Below, piece by piece: positions 54,142 through 63,189 of a stretch of DNA of 64,000 bases. The stretch is from the NCBI GenBank assembly GCA_015075515.1, contig JABTUE010000004.1, positions 62,001-126,000 on the forward strand, in the 5' to 3' direction. The stretch's first letter is position 1; every line of letters begins with the position of its first letter. Position numbers and translations under genes: made by a program. Source of the stretch: Planctomycetota bacterium (GTDB lineage: Bacteria > Planctomycetota > UBA8742 > UBA2392). The notes beneath the pieces are model-generated. The model was not told the DNA's origin and made no database searches. It saw nothing but the letters and a program-made list of their open reading frames with translations.

Positions 54142-54843
54142 ATGAGCAAACAGAACAAACAGTTGATCCTGCTTGTGGGCCTGATTGTCGTGGGCGGCAT
54201 TGTCGCCTACTTCATGGTGTTCAGGGATAAGACGCCGCCGCCGGCTCCGGCCCAGAACCCGCCGGCCGCCCAGAACCCGCCGTCGGCGCAGCAACCGCCT
54301 GCTGGCACGCCGGGCCCCGGCACACCCGGCGCCGCCGGCCCGGCTGTGGCCTCCAATGAGCCTTTGCCCATGCCCAAGGCCGAGGAAATCCCGTCGGTCA
54401 CTTATACATGGCCCGTTGCGCCCGGTGTGGGCGGCTTCAACTGGGACTTCAAGGATTTCACCAAAGAGCAGCCCTATGACCCGCTGCGCGTGCAAGACCT
54501 GTACGTCGTGGCGCCGGAACGCCGCCAGTACATTGACAAGATCCGCCAGGACTGGGTGCTTGAGGGTATCTCGATCACGCCACAGCATGTCCTGAAGGTG
54601 AACGAGCGTGGCGAGCCCGAACTGTCACCCGAGGGCAAACGCCAGTACGAGAAAAAGGACGTCCGGGAGGCCTGGTTCAAGGGCAAACGCCGTCCCTACA
54701 AGGCCGGAGAACGCCTTACCGGCACGCGCTTTGTAGTGACGGAGGTTGTCCAGACCCGCGACAAGACTTCGGTCAAGCTGCGCGGTGACAACGGCGAAGA
54801 GCTTGAACTCGAGCTGGCCATTCCCAGCAGATACCCGGACTAA
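54142..54843 (+). CDS. pilP: PilP-like protein
   Basis: The 233-residue protein has one membrane helix (LILLVGLIVVGGIVAYFMVF), a Pro/Ala-rich linker of about 45 residues and a C-terminal domain ending in VKLRGDNGEELELELAIPSR, a small beta domain like that of PilP. It has no lipobox, unlike classical PilP, but occupies the pilP place between pilO and the secretin gene. PilP links the alignment subcomplex to the secretin. Identification is mainly from position. Confidence 0.65.
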   Translation: MSKQNKQLILLVGLIVVGGIVAYFMVFRDKTPPPAPAQNPPAAQNPPSAQQPPAGTPGPGTPGAAGPAVASNEPLPMPKAEEIPSVTYTWPVAPGVGGFNWDFKDFTKEQPYDPLRVQDLYVVAPERRQYIDKIRQDWVLEGISITPQHVLKVNERGEPELSPEGKRQYEKKDVREAWFKGKRRPYKAGERLTGTRFVVTEVVQTRDKTSVKLRGDNGEELELELAIPSRYPD

Positions 54844-54931
54844 CGCGGCCGCGGGCGGGGGCCCGTGGCGCGAGGCAGGTTTTAGAGGCAGCAGATCAAC
54901 GCGACAGAGTTACATCTTGGGGGGAAGATTC

Positions 54932-57109
54932 ATGACTGACATGAACGGGCACGCCGGCCGGCTGAATGCGGGGCTGCTGCCCTGTCTGCTGCTGGCGCTT
55001 GCCGCCTTTGCCGGGGCCGCCAACGCCCAGAACAACGCCAACAACGGCCGGGCGGCTGATCCCAACGAAGCCAAGGCCGAGGCTGCGCGCCAGGCCGAAG
55101 AGGCACTGGCTGATCCTGACCCGGAAGACCCCATCACCGTGGATTTTGTTCGCAAGGACATCCATACCGTGATGCATTACATAGGCTTGCGTTCCGGTCT
55201 GCAGATCCAGATCCAGGGTACCGTGGACGCCAACCTCACGGTCATGTACCGCAAGGTCAAGCCGATTGAGGCGATTGACCAGATCTGCAAGGCCAACGAA
55301 CTCGACTTTGTCCGCGACGGCAAGTTCATCATCATCAAGCGACGTGTGGCTGCAGCCGGCCTTGCCAACGTGGTCAAGGGTGACGCTGACGGGCGTTATA
55401 ACGTGGCTTTTGAGGCCCAGGAGCTGGTGGCCGCGATCATGGAAGTGGCCCGCGTGACGAACACCCAGGTGTTCATTCCGGCGCTGCCCGAAACCTCAAC
55501 GGCGACCCCGGGTGGCCCCGGCGGTCCCGTCCGCACGCCGCAGCAGGAACAGCAGGGTGAGCAGCGCGTGCAGCAGGTTCAGCAGCGCCGCGTCAGCATG
55601 TACATGCGCAACGCCGAGCCCGACCTGATCATCCGGCGCCTGGCCGAAGTCGGCGCGATGCGCGTCGTGTTCAAGGACGGCGGCTATCACTTCACCTATG
55701 AGCCCGTGGCCGACCCGGATTCCGGCGGCACCTCGGGCCCGACGCCTGATCAGGGCTCGCTGGTTACCAAGGACTGGTTTCTGCCGGGTGTGGACGTGAC
55801 CGCTTTGTCGGGACAGATCCAGAACATGCTCAGCACCCGCGGCCGCCTGCTGTTTGACCAGTCCACACGCTACATCATGGTTACCGACCGCGAAGATATC
55901 GTGGCCCGTATTGACCAGTTCCTGACCCGTGTCGGCGACGCCGCGGTTACCCGTGATCGCCTTGCTGCCGAGGCCGCCAACGACCCGATGCAGGTGATCG
56001 AGATCAGCCTGATCCGCGATGTCAACGACAACAACGTGCGTGAAGCCATCAATGCCATGTTGTCCGAACAGGGGCGGGCCACGATCAACCCCGAAAACAA
56101 CACCGTGGTAATTTACGACCGTCAGTCGCGCCTGGCGGATCTGCGCCGTTACATCCGCAGCTTTGACATGATGCCCCAGCAGGTCTGGATTGACGCCAAG
56201 CTGGTTGAGGTCGGGCTGGAGAGCTACATGGGCTACGGCCTGCAGTTGTTCAGCACCCAGCCTGTGGATAGCTGGAAAGACGGCGTAGTGACGGGCAACA
56301 GCCGTGACTCAGGTTCGGGTACCGTGGGCGGTCTGTTCGGCAACCCGACAGGCTTCAACCCGTTTGTCGGCACGTTTGTAAACCAGGTAATTGACGCGCG
56401 TCTGGAACTGTTGGCCAACGACGGCCGGGTCAAGACCCTCAGCCAGCCCAAGCAACTGGTGAGCAACCGCCGCCAGGCCCGCATCGAGGTCGGCCAGGAA
56501 ATCCCGTACATCCAGAGCCAGACCACCGGCACCGGCACGGGCACCCAGACGGCCAGCGTGACCTTCCGTGAAGTTTCGATTGTCATGGAAGTGCGCCCCA
56601 CGATCTTTGAACAGGGCATTGTGCGCCTGGAAATCACCGTGACCGTGCGCGAGGTGATCGGCAACGCGGCGCTGGAAGGCAACAACACGCCGATTCTGTC
56701 GCTGCGCGAGTCGCGCACCGACGTCTACATGCGCGACGGCGAAACCATGGTCATGGGCGGTCTGCTGCGCGAGCGCGAGCGTATGGACGAAAACGGCCTG
56801 CCGTTCCTCAAGGATATTCCGTTTGTCGGCTATCTGTTCAAGAGCGCCAACAAGTCCATCAGCAAGACCGACCTGATGTTCTTCCTGCGGCCGACGGTGA
56901 TCAACGCCCTGGCCCCGGAAGGCGAAGACACCAAGAACGGAATTTCCATCGCCCGCGATCTGACCCCGGCGATTGACCAGGACGGTGATGCCGATCTGGC
57001 CAACCTGCGTCCCGGAAACTTCCGCAAGCTGGGCAAGGCTGCCAAGCCCGCCCATTACAACGAGTCCGCGCGCCCCAAGAAGGCCGCCGACGTCAAGCCC
57101 GGTGCCTGA
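54932..57109 (+). CDS. pilQ: Type IV pilus secretin PilQ
   Basis: I start at the ATG at 54932 (GGGGGGAAG upstream), giving 725 residues. A signal peptide (LLPCLLLALAAFAGAANAQ) leads to an N0 domain (TVDFVRKDIHTVMHYIGLRS), N1-type domains (MQVIEISLIRDVNDNNVREA) and the secretin core: QARIEVGQEIPYIQSQT, FREVSIVMEVRPTIFEQGIV, GETMVMGGLLRERE, LPFLKDIPFVGYLFKS and KTDLMFFLRPTVI. It forms the outer-membrane channel of the pilus. It lacks AMIN domains. The last 70 residues are a Lys/Pro-rich extension. ispA overlaps its end by 8 bp. Confidence 0.93.
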   Translation: MTDMNGHAGRLNAGLLPCLLLALAAFAGAANAQNNANNGRAADPNEAKAEAARQAEEALADPDPEDPITVDFVRKDIHTVMHYIGLRSGLQIQIQGTVDANLTVMYRKVKPIEAIDQICKANELDFVRDGKFIIIKRRVAAAGLANVVKGDADGRYNVAFEAQELVAAIMEVARVTNTQVFIPALPETSTATPGGPGGPVRTPQQEQQGEQRVQQVQQRRVSMYMRNAEPDLIIRRLAEVGAMRVVFKDGGYHFTYEPVADPDSGGTSGPTPDQGSLVTKDWFLPGVDVTALSGQIQNMLSTRGRLLFDQSTRYIMVTDREDIVARIDQFLTRVGDAAVTRDRLAAEAANDPMQVIEISLIRDVNDNNVREAINAMLSEQGRATINPENNTVVIYDRQSRLADLRRYIRSFDMMPQQVWIDAKLVEVGLESYMGYGLQLFSTQPVDSWKDGVVTGNSRDSGSGTVGGLFGNPTGFNPFVGTFVNQVIDARLELLANDGRVKTLSQPKQLVSNRRQARIEVGQEIPYIQSQTTGTGTGTQTASVTFREVSIVMEVRPTIFEQGIVRLEITVTVREVIGNAALEGNNTPILSLRESRTDVYMRDGETMVMGGLLRERERMDENGLPFLKDIPFVGYLFKSANKSISKTDLMFFLRPTVINALAPEGEDTKNGISIARDLTPAIDQDGDADLANLRPGNFRKLGKAAKPAHYNESARPKKAADVKPGA

Positions 57110-58001
57110 TCACGCCGCAAAGCCCCACCCATTTGAGCGCCTGTCCGACCGGTTGAGTCCTCTGGTCGAACAGGCGCTCCGGCGCTTTGCCTGGCCCGAA
57201 TCCTCGGCCCCGCGCCGGCTGGTCGAGGCCATGAACTACTCGTTGTTTGCCGGCGGCAAGCGTCTGCGCCCACTGCTGGTGCTGGCGGCCTGCGAATCCG
57301 TCGGCGGCCAACTTGAGTCCGCCTTGCCCGTGGCTGCGGCCCTGGAGATGGTCCATACCTACAGCCTGATCCACGACGATCTGCCGGCCATGGACGATGA
57401 CGACCTGCGCCGGGGCCGGCCCACATGCCACAAGGCCTTTGACGAGGCCACGGCGATTCTGGCCGGCGACGCCATGAACACCTTTGCCCTGCAGGCCATA
57501 CTCGACAACGTGCCCGATCCGGCCCGTGCGGTGGCGGCTGCGCGCGAGCTGGCCGTGGCTGCCGGGCTTGAGGGCATGGTGGGGGGCCAGATGGCCGACC
57601 TTGAAAGCGAGGGCGCGGCGCCGGATCTGGCGCGGCTGCGTTACATCCACGAGCACAAGACCGGCGCGCTGATCACCGCTGCCGTGGTTTGCGGCGGCAT
57701 CATTGGCGGCGCCGGCAGTGCGACGCTTGGCCGCTTGCGCAATTATGGCCGCCGGATCGGCCTGGCGTTTCAGGTGGTGGACGACATTCTGGACGAAACC
57801 TCAACGGCCGAGCAGCTTGGCAAGTCTCCGGGTAAAGACCGCGACGCAGGCAAAATGACCTACCCGCGCGTGATGGGCTTGGACGCCGCCCGTACCCACG
57901 CCGCTGAACTTGTGACCGCGGCGCTGGCCGAGTTGACCGGCTTGGCCAGGCCGGACGGCTTACGCGCAATTGCCGAGTATTTTGTGTCACGCACACATTA
58001 G
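57102..58001 (+). CDS. ispA: Polyprenyl synthetase, farnesyl diphosphate synthase
   Basis: The 299-residue enzyme joins DMAPP/IPP into farnesyl (or geranyl-geranyl) diphosphate. It shows the first Asp-rich motif HDDLPAMDDDDLRRGRP, the second FQVVDDILDE, GKRLRPLLVLAACE and KTGALITAAV. A GTG at 57102 gives the usual IspA length and overlaps the pilQ end by 8 bp; the open frame upstream runs inside pilQ and is not homologous. GGQMADLESEG is the family stretch before helix F. It precedes dxs, the first enzyme of the pathway that makes its substrates. Confidence 0.93.
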   Translation: MPDHAAKPHPFERLSDRLSPLVEQALRRFAWPESSAPRRLVEAMNYSLFAGGKRLRPLLVLAACESVGGQLESALPVAAALEMVHTYSLIHDDLPAMDDDDLRRGRPTCHKAFDEATAILAGDAMNTFALQAILDNVPDPARAVAAARELAVAAGLEGMVGGQMADLESEGAAPDLARLRYIHEHKTGALITAAVVCGGIIGGAGSATLGRLRNYGRRIGLAFQVVDDILDETSTAEQLGKSPGKDRDAGKMTYPRVMGLDAARTHAAELVTAALAELTGLARPDGLRAIAEYFVSRTH

Positions 58002-58111
58002 TCGGCGCTAATTCTGGCCCCCAAAGGGTTTGGCTGAAGGCTGGCGGGTATGTTGGCAAACGGCTAAGATCGCCCGCTTGCGAGGGGGCGCCTCGCCATG
58101 CAGGGGAAGGC

Positions 58112-60100
58112 ATGTCCTATCCGCTTCTGGAACAGGCCGATACGCCACAGGGGTTGAAGCAGCTTGACGCCCGCGACCTGCCCAAACTCGCGCAGGAGAT
58201 GCGCGCGTTCATCATTGACAGCGTTTCGGGGCGAACTGGAGGACACCTGGGCTCGGGTTTGGGCGCGGTCGAACTCACGATCGCGTTGCACTACCACTAC
58301 AACCTGCTGGATCACGACAGCGTGGTGTTTGACGTCGGCCACCAGTGCTACCCGCACAAGCTTCTGACCGGTCGCCGTGGCCAGTTCGGCACGCTGCGCC
58401 AGTATCACGGCATTTCGGGCTTTCCCGACCCCAAAGAGAGCCCCTACGACCGCGTCAAGACCGGCCACGGCGGCACGAGCCTCAGCACAGCGCTGGGCAT
58501 TGCCATTGCCAACAAGCAGTTGGGCCGCGATGACCGCACCAGCATCGCCGTGATCGGTGATGGCGCGCTCCAGGAAGGCCAGGCGCTTGAAGCCTTGAAC
58601 CACGGCGGTGACCTGCGCGACCTGAAGTACCTGGTGATTCTCAACGACAACGAACACGGCATCGGGCCGGCCACAGGTGCCCTGGCCAGCTATTTCAGCA
58701 AGTTCCGCACCAGCCACGCCTACACCGCGGCCAAACGCGATATCAAGCGCGTGCTCAAGTCGCTGGAGGAATCCACCGGCTCCGTCGGGCGCGCCCTGCA
58801 CGACGTTCTGGATCACGTCAAGGCCGGCATGCACGGTCTGATGCCCGCCACGCACCCCGGCGTGTTGTTTGAAGAGCTGGGCTATTTCTACTACGGGCCG
58901 ATTGACGGCCATGACATTGAGGCACTGCTGGAAGCCTTTGAAAACGTCAGCCGCATTCCCAAGCCCGTACTGCTGCACGTGCTGACCAAGAAAGGCAAGG
59001 GGTTTAAGGACGATATCCCTGACCACTACGCCTACCATGCGGCCAAGACCAGCAGCAAGCTGACGGCGCATCTGCCCAAGGAGTACGCGCGCACTGGCGG
59101 GCTGGCCTACACCGACGTGTTTGTCGAAAAGACCCTGGATCTGATGGCCCGCGACCCCAAGGTTGTCGCCATCACCGCGGCGATGCTGCAGGGAACCGGT
59201 CTTGAGATCGTGCAGAAGAAATATCCCGAGCGCGTGTTTGATGTCGGCATGGCCGAACAGCACGCTGTTGGTTTCGCCCAGGGCCTGAAGATGGGCGGAA
59301 TGAAGCCGATCTGCGCCATCTACAGCACGTTTTTGCAGCGCAGCGTGGACCAGTTGTTCCAGGAACTGGCGCTGATCAAGCTGCCGGTGCTGCTGGCGCT
59401 GGATCGCGCGGGTCTGGTCGGCCCCGACGGCGCGACCCACAACGGCGTGTTCGATATCGCTTACATCAGCATGCTGCCGAACTTTGTGGTCATGGCGCCG
59501 CGCGACGCCACGGAACTGCGCAAGATGATGGAGTTCGGGCTTGAACTTGGCCTGCCCTCGGCGGTGCGTTTCCCGCGCACAAACTCGCCGCGGCCTGATG
59601 CCGAACTGCCCGATGCCCAGCCGATTGAACTGGGCCGTGCCGAGATTCTGCGCCAGGGTGACGACGGCGTGGTGTTTGCCTATGGCGCCATGGTGTACCA
59701 CGCGCTGGAGGCTCTGGAACTGATCGAAGAACGCTGGGGCCGGCGCTTGACACTGATCAACGCCCGCTTTGCCAAGCCTCTGGACGAAACGCTGTTCGCT
59801 CCGCTGATTGAAAGCATGCCGGTTGTATTCACGGTGGAAGAACACGTGCGGCGCGGCGGTTTTGGCTCGCACGTGCTGGAGTTCGCCAACCGCGCCCGTC
59901 TGGACGCCAACAAGATCGAGATTCTGGCAATCGAAGACCGCTTTGTGGATCACGGCGCGCGCTGCGAGGTGCTCAGCGAAGTCGGCCTTGACCCGGCGGG
60001 CATCGCCGCTGCCATCGAAAAACGCATGGGACTGCGCCGTTCGGCGCCGCGCACGGATTCCAGGCGCAACGTCGCAACGGGCAGCAGCGTGGCCGGATGA
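58112..60100 (+). CDS. dxs: 1-deoxy-D-xylulose-5-phosphate synthase
   Basis: The 662-residue enzyme combines pyruvate and glyceraldehyde 3-phosphate with thiamine diphosphate, the first step of the MEP pathway. It has GGHLGSGLGAVELTIALHYH, VVFDVGHQCYPHKLLTGR, the TPP site GDGALQEGQALEALN followed by ILNDNEHGIG, VFDVGMAEQHAVGFAQGLKM and DGATHNGVFDIAY, and FTVEEHVRRGGFGSHVLEFA. GDGALQEGQ departs from the more common GDGALTGGM. All domains (PP, Pyr, transketolase C) are present. The C-terminal 25 residues are extra and overlap nadK by 4 bp. Confidence 0.95.
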   Translation: MSYPLLEQADTPQGLKQLDARDLPKLAQEMRAFIIDSVSGRTGGHLGSGLGAVELTIALHYHYNLLDHDSVVFDVGHQCYPHKLLTGRRGQFGTLRQYHGISGFPDPKESPYDRVKTGHGGTSLSTALGIAIANKQLGRDDRTSIAVIGDGALQEGQALEALNHGGDLRDLKYLVILNDNEHGIGPATGALASYFSKFRTSHAYTAAKRDIKRVLKSLEESTGSVGRALHDVLDHVKAGMHGLMPATHPGVLFEELGYFYYGPIDGHDIEALLEAFENVSRIPKPVLLHVLTKKGKGFKDDIPDHYAYHAAKTSSKLTAHLPKEYARTGGLAYTDVFVEKTLDLMARDPKVVAITAAMLQGTGLEIVQKKYPERVFDVGMAEQHAVGFAQGLKMGGMKPICAIYSTFLQRSVDQLFQELALIKLPVLLALDRAGLVGPDGATHNGVFDIAYISMLPNFVVMAPRDATELRKMMEFGLELGLPSAVRFPRTNSPRPDAELPDAQPIELGRAEILRQGDDGVVFAYGAMVYHALEALELIEERWGRRLTLINARFAKPLDETLFAPLIESMPVVFTVEEHVRRGGFGSHVLEFANRARLDANKIEILAIEDRFVDHGARCEVLSEVGLDPAGIAAAIEKRMGLRRSAPRTDSRRNVATGSSVAG

Positions 60101-60930
60101 TTCTGCTGGCCGGTGACGGCTCGCGTGCCGACGTGCGCCACGCGATCGCGCAGGTGGAACCCCTGGCCCGCGAACACGCCGACAGCGTGCTGGTAGATCT
60201 GGACGGCAAGGCTGACCTTGACTGCCACCATCCTTCACTGGTGATCAATTTTGGCGGCGACGGCAGTCTGCTGCGCGCGGTGCGCCGGCTTGGTGCGCGT
60301 CAGGTGCCGGTGCTGGGCGTCAACTTTGGCAAGTTCGGGTTTCTGGCCGAATACGAACTGCCAGAGCTGCTGGTGCGCCTGGCCGATGCCGTGCAGGGGC
60401 GCCTGCCCACGCGCCAGTCGCTGATGCTCAAGGTAACCGTGCACAGCGGCGGGCGGCGCGACGAAGTGATCGTGTTGAACGATATTGTTCTGCTGCGTGC
60501 ACCAGAAGAACGCATGCCCACGCTGCACGTCAGCGCCGGTGACGCCGAAGTTGCCAGCTATTACGGTGACGGGCTGATTGTCAGCACCCCGCTGGGCAGC
60601 ACGGCCTACAACCTCAGTGCCGGGGGGCCGCTGCTGCATCCCAACCTGGACGCGCTGGTCATGACGCCGATCTGTCCGCACACGCTGAGCATCCGGCCGC
60701 TGGTTCTGCCGGCCGTCGGGCCGCTGCTGATCGAGCTTGACGAAAACGACGCGATCACCGCCACCATGGACGGCCAGGGAACGCTTACCCTGCGCCACGG
60801 CGACACGCTGACCGTCGAAAAATCTCCTGTTCCCATGACGCTGGTGGCGCACCCGACCCGAAGCTATTTCGACACCCTGCGCCTGAAGTTTGACTGGACC
60901 AAACGCAGTTCCATAAGCCGCCCGCGCTAA
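60097..60930 (+). CDS. nadK: NAD kinase
   Basis: The 277-residue enzyme phosphorylates NAD to NADP. It has the GGDGS motif (LVINFGGDGSLLRAVRRLG), VPVLGVNFGKFGFLAEYE, the conserved NDIVLLR, and the STPLGSTAYNLSAGGPLLHP substrate loop, with TPICPHTLSIRPLVLP after it. Its ATG lies in the dxs stop (ATGA overlap), so the two are translationally coupled; NADPH is used by the MEP pathway. Confidence 0.95.
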   Translation: MILLAGDGSRADVRHAIAQVEPLAREHADSVLVDLDGKADLDCHHPSLVINFGGDGSLLRAVRRLGARQVPVLGVNFGKFGFLAEYELPELLVRLADAVQGRLPTRQSLMLKVTVHSGGRRDEVIVLNDIVLLRAPEERMPTLHVSAGDAEVASYYGDGLIVSTPLGSTAYNLSAGGPLLHPNLDALVMTPICPHTLSIRPLVLPAVGPLLIELDENDAITATMDGQGTLTLRHGDTLTVEKSPVPMTLVAHPTRSYFDTLRLKFDWTKRSSISRPR

Positions 60931-60957
60931 ATTGCTCAAACCTTGCTGCGCCGCGGC

Positions 60958-60963
60958 TATACT
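60958..60963 (+). promoter_or_regulatory. -10 box directly before an ATG
   Basis: TATACT ends 6 bp before the ATG at 60970 and no ribosome site lies between them. Transcription would begin at the start codon, giving a leaderless mRNA. No well-spaced -35 is visible. Confidence 0.4.
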
Positions 60964-60969
60964 CGCGCC

Positions 60970-63075
60970 ATGCGCACGCCCACCTCGCGCCTGTACAAAC
61001 GCCTGCCGATCACGGCCGCGGTCCAGCCGCTGACACTGTACCTTTACAGTGACAACGCGGCGCGGCGCGGCATGCTGGTGGCAGCTTTTTCCGGCAGCCG
61101 CCACGTCAGTACCGAACGCGACCAGATTATCGAGCTGGCTTCGGCCGATGCCTGCGCCGGTCTGAAGCTGCGCGACGGCGCGTGTCTGGTGCTGGATACG
61201 GCCTCGGCCCCTTTGCCGCCGCATGTGCTGGGCGAGCGCGCGCCGTCGGCGGTGGTGATCACGGCCGGGGCGCGCGTGGCCGACGACACCGAGATTGACG
61301 GCCACATGGACATTCCGCCGGCTCCGGCCGACGTCCAGCGTGTCGTGCGCCGTGCACGCGAGCTGGCGTGGCTGCGCGGCCGGGCGTTTTCCGAGGGCAC
61401 CCAGGGCTCCTCGCGTGACAGGCTGGCGCGGCTCAACCGCATCGGCACGGCGCTTTCCGATGTGCGCCAGCTTGACGAGCTGCTCGAGGTCGTGCTCAAC
61501 GAGGCCCGCAACATTCTGGATGCCGACGCCGGCAGCATCTACATCATTGAACGCGGCAGCGGCGCGGCTTCGGCCTCGGCGCGCAAGGTACTGGGCAAGG
61601 CCGAAAAGCGCACCCGCGCCGTGGCGGTGCGCCGGGCTGAACTGACCACACAGGTCTTCAGTCTGCGCTTTGCCGCGGCCCAGAACGACAGTGTAGAAAT
61701 CCCGTTTCAGCAGATCGTGTTTCCGGCCAACCTGGAAAGCATCGCGGGCTACGCGGCGCTTACCGGCGAGATGGTGGCGATTGAAGACGTTTACACACTG
61801 CCGCCCGACGCGCCGTACCGGTTCAACAACAGCATTGACGTGAAGTACGGCTATCGCACGCGCTCGATGCTTACCGTGCCGTTGAAGAACACCAGCGACG
61901 AGGTCGTGGGCGTGGTGCAGTTGATCAACAAGAAACGCGACCCGCGCCGTCGGCTGACGCCCGACGAAACCGAGCGCCTGGTCGTGCCGTTTTCGGGTGA
62001 TGACCTGGAAATCGCTGCCAGTCTGGGCAGCCAGGCCGGCGTCGCGATCGAAAACGTGCGGTTGTTGGACGCGATTGCCAACCTGTTTGAGCGCTTTGTG
62101 ATCGCCTGCGTGGGTGCGATCGAACAGCGCGACCCCAGCACCGCCGGCCATTCCGGCCGCGTGGATCGCATCACCATGGCCCTGGCCGACGAAGTGAACA
62201 AGGACAAGACCGGGCGCTACCGCGACGTCACGTTCAGCGACGCCGAAATGACCGAGCTGCACTACGCCGCGCTGCTGCATGACTTCGGCAAGATCGGCGT
62301 GCGCGAGCATGTGCTGCAGAAGGCCGAAAAGCTGTACCCGGCGCAGCAGCAGGCCATCGCCTTTCGGGGTGAAATCGCCGCGCGCGAGCTGCGGCTGGAC
62401 GCGCTGGAGCGCGAGGCCCGCCTGATCGAGGCCGGCCGCGCCGGCGAAGTACCGTCCGTGCGCGCGAAGCTGGAACAGGATCTGGCGGCGCTGCGCGACG
62501 ACGTGGCGTTTCTGCTGGAACATTCCAAGCCGCTGTTCATGACGGATGAAAAGCTGGCCCGGCTCAAGGCGATTCACGAAAATCCCCGCCGCATCAACGG
62601 CCAGGTTTATGCCCTGATCAGCGACGAGGACTACCAGAGCCTTCAGACCCGCAAGGGCACGCTCAACGACGCCGAACGCCGCGAAATTGAGAACCATGTG
62701 GCCGACAGTTGGCAGTTTCTCAAGCGCATTCCCTGGACGGCCGACCTGGCCCGCGTGCCCGAAATTGCCGGACAGCACCACGAAAAAATGAACGCCAAAG
62801 GCTACCCCAACGGCGTGCCCGCCGCCGAAACGCCGCTGGGTTCGCGCCTGATGGCCGTGGCCGACGTGTTTGACAGCCTGACCGCCAGCGACCGGCCTTA
62901 CAAACCGGCGATCCCGCTGGAGCGCGCGGTCCAGATCCTTCAGGCAATGGCCAAAGAAGGCGACCTTGACCCGGATGTGGTGGATCTGTTTGTGAACACC
63001 AGAATCTGGGAAAAGCTCAAGCTCAAGGTGGTACGCCTGGCCGACGCGACGGACGCCCAGAAAGCTGCGCGATAG
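60970..63075 (+). CDS. GAF/HD-GYP signalling protein
   Basis: The 701-residue protein has a receiver-like N domain without clear phospho-Asp (TLYLYSDNAARRGMLVAAFS), a GAF domain at about 155-335 (LDELLEVVLNEARNILDADA, RTRSMLTVPLKNTSDEVVGV, VVQLINKK) and a HD-GYP domain: HSGRVDRI, LLHDFGKIGV, then HHEKMNAKGYPNG and PLGSRLMAVADVFDSLTASD. HD-GYP enzymes cleave cyclic di-GMP. An insert of about 100 residues, partly coiled-coil (RLDALEREARLIEAGRAGEV) and ending RRINGQVYALISDEDYQSLQ, separates HDFGKI from HHE. HHExxxxKGYP keeps GYP but has Asn-Ala for Asp-Gly. I start at 60970. Confidence 0.85.
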   Translation: MRTPTSRLYKRLPITAAVQPLTLYLYSDNAARRGMLVAAFSGSRHVSTERDQIIELASADACAGLKLRDGACLVLDTASAPLPPHVLGERAPSAVVITAGARVADDTEIDGHMDIPPAPADVQRVVRRARELAWLRGRAFSEGTQGSSRDRLARLNRIGTALSDVRQLDELLEVVLNEARNILDADAGSIYIIERGSGAASASARKVLGKAEKRTRAVAVRRAELTTQVFSLRFAAAQNDSVEIPFQQIVFPANLESIAGYAALTGEMVAIEDVYTLPPDAPYRFNNSIDVKYGYRTRSMLTVPLKNTSDEVVGVVQLINKKRDPRRRLTPDETERLVVPFSGDDLEIAASLGSQAGVAIENVRLLDAIANLFERFVIACVGAIEQRDPSTAGHSGRVDRITMALADEVNKDKTGRYRDVTFSDAEMTELHYAALLHDFGKIGVREHVLQKAEKLYPAQQQAIAFRGEIAARELRLDALEREARLIEAGRAGEVPSVRAKLEQDLAALRDDVAFLLEHSKPLFMTDEKLARLKAIHENPRRINGQVYALISDEDYQSLQTRKGTLNDAERREIENHVADSWQFLKRIPWTADLARVPEIAGQHHEKMNAKGYPNGVPAAETPLGSRLMAVADVFDSLTASDRPYKPAIPLERAVQILQAMAKEGDLDPDVVDLFVNTRIWEKLKLKVVRLADATDAQKAAR

Positions 63076-63080
63076 GGCGA

Positions 63081-63188
63081 ATGCGGATTGCAGATTGTGG
63101 ATTTCCGATTAGGGTCTGTGCGCCGCGTGTGTGCGGGTTGGCCGCGGCAGAGCGTGCTTCAATCCGCAGTCTGCAAACCACAATCCGG
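63081..63188. repeat. Imperfect inverted repeat of GGATTG units
   Basis: 63081-63110 contains GCGGATTGCAGATTGTGGAT and 63160-63188 the reverse-complement-like CAATCCGCAGTCTGCAAACC. The two arms frame the short gap before mqnD. The units look like a degenerate dispersed repeat and could also form a long weak hairpin. Confidence 0.5.
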
Positions 63189-63189
63189 C

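Noticed and set aside
60235..62781. An 848-codon minus-strand frame opposite nadK and the HD-GYP gene
   Set aside because: Shadow of two well-identified genes on the plus strand.
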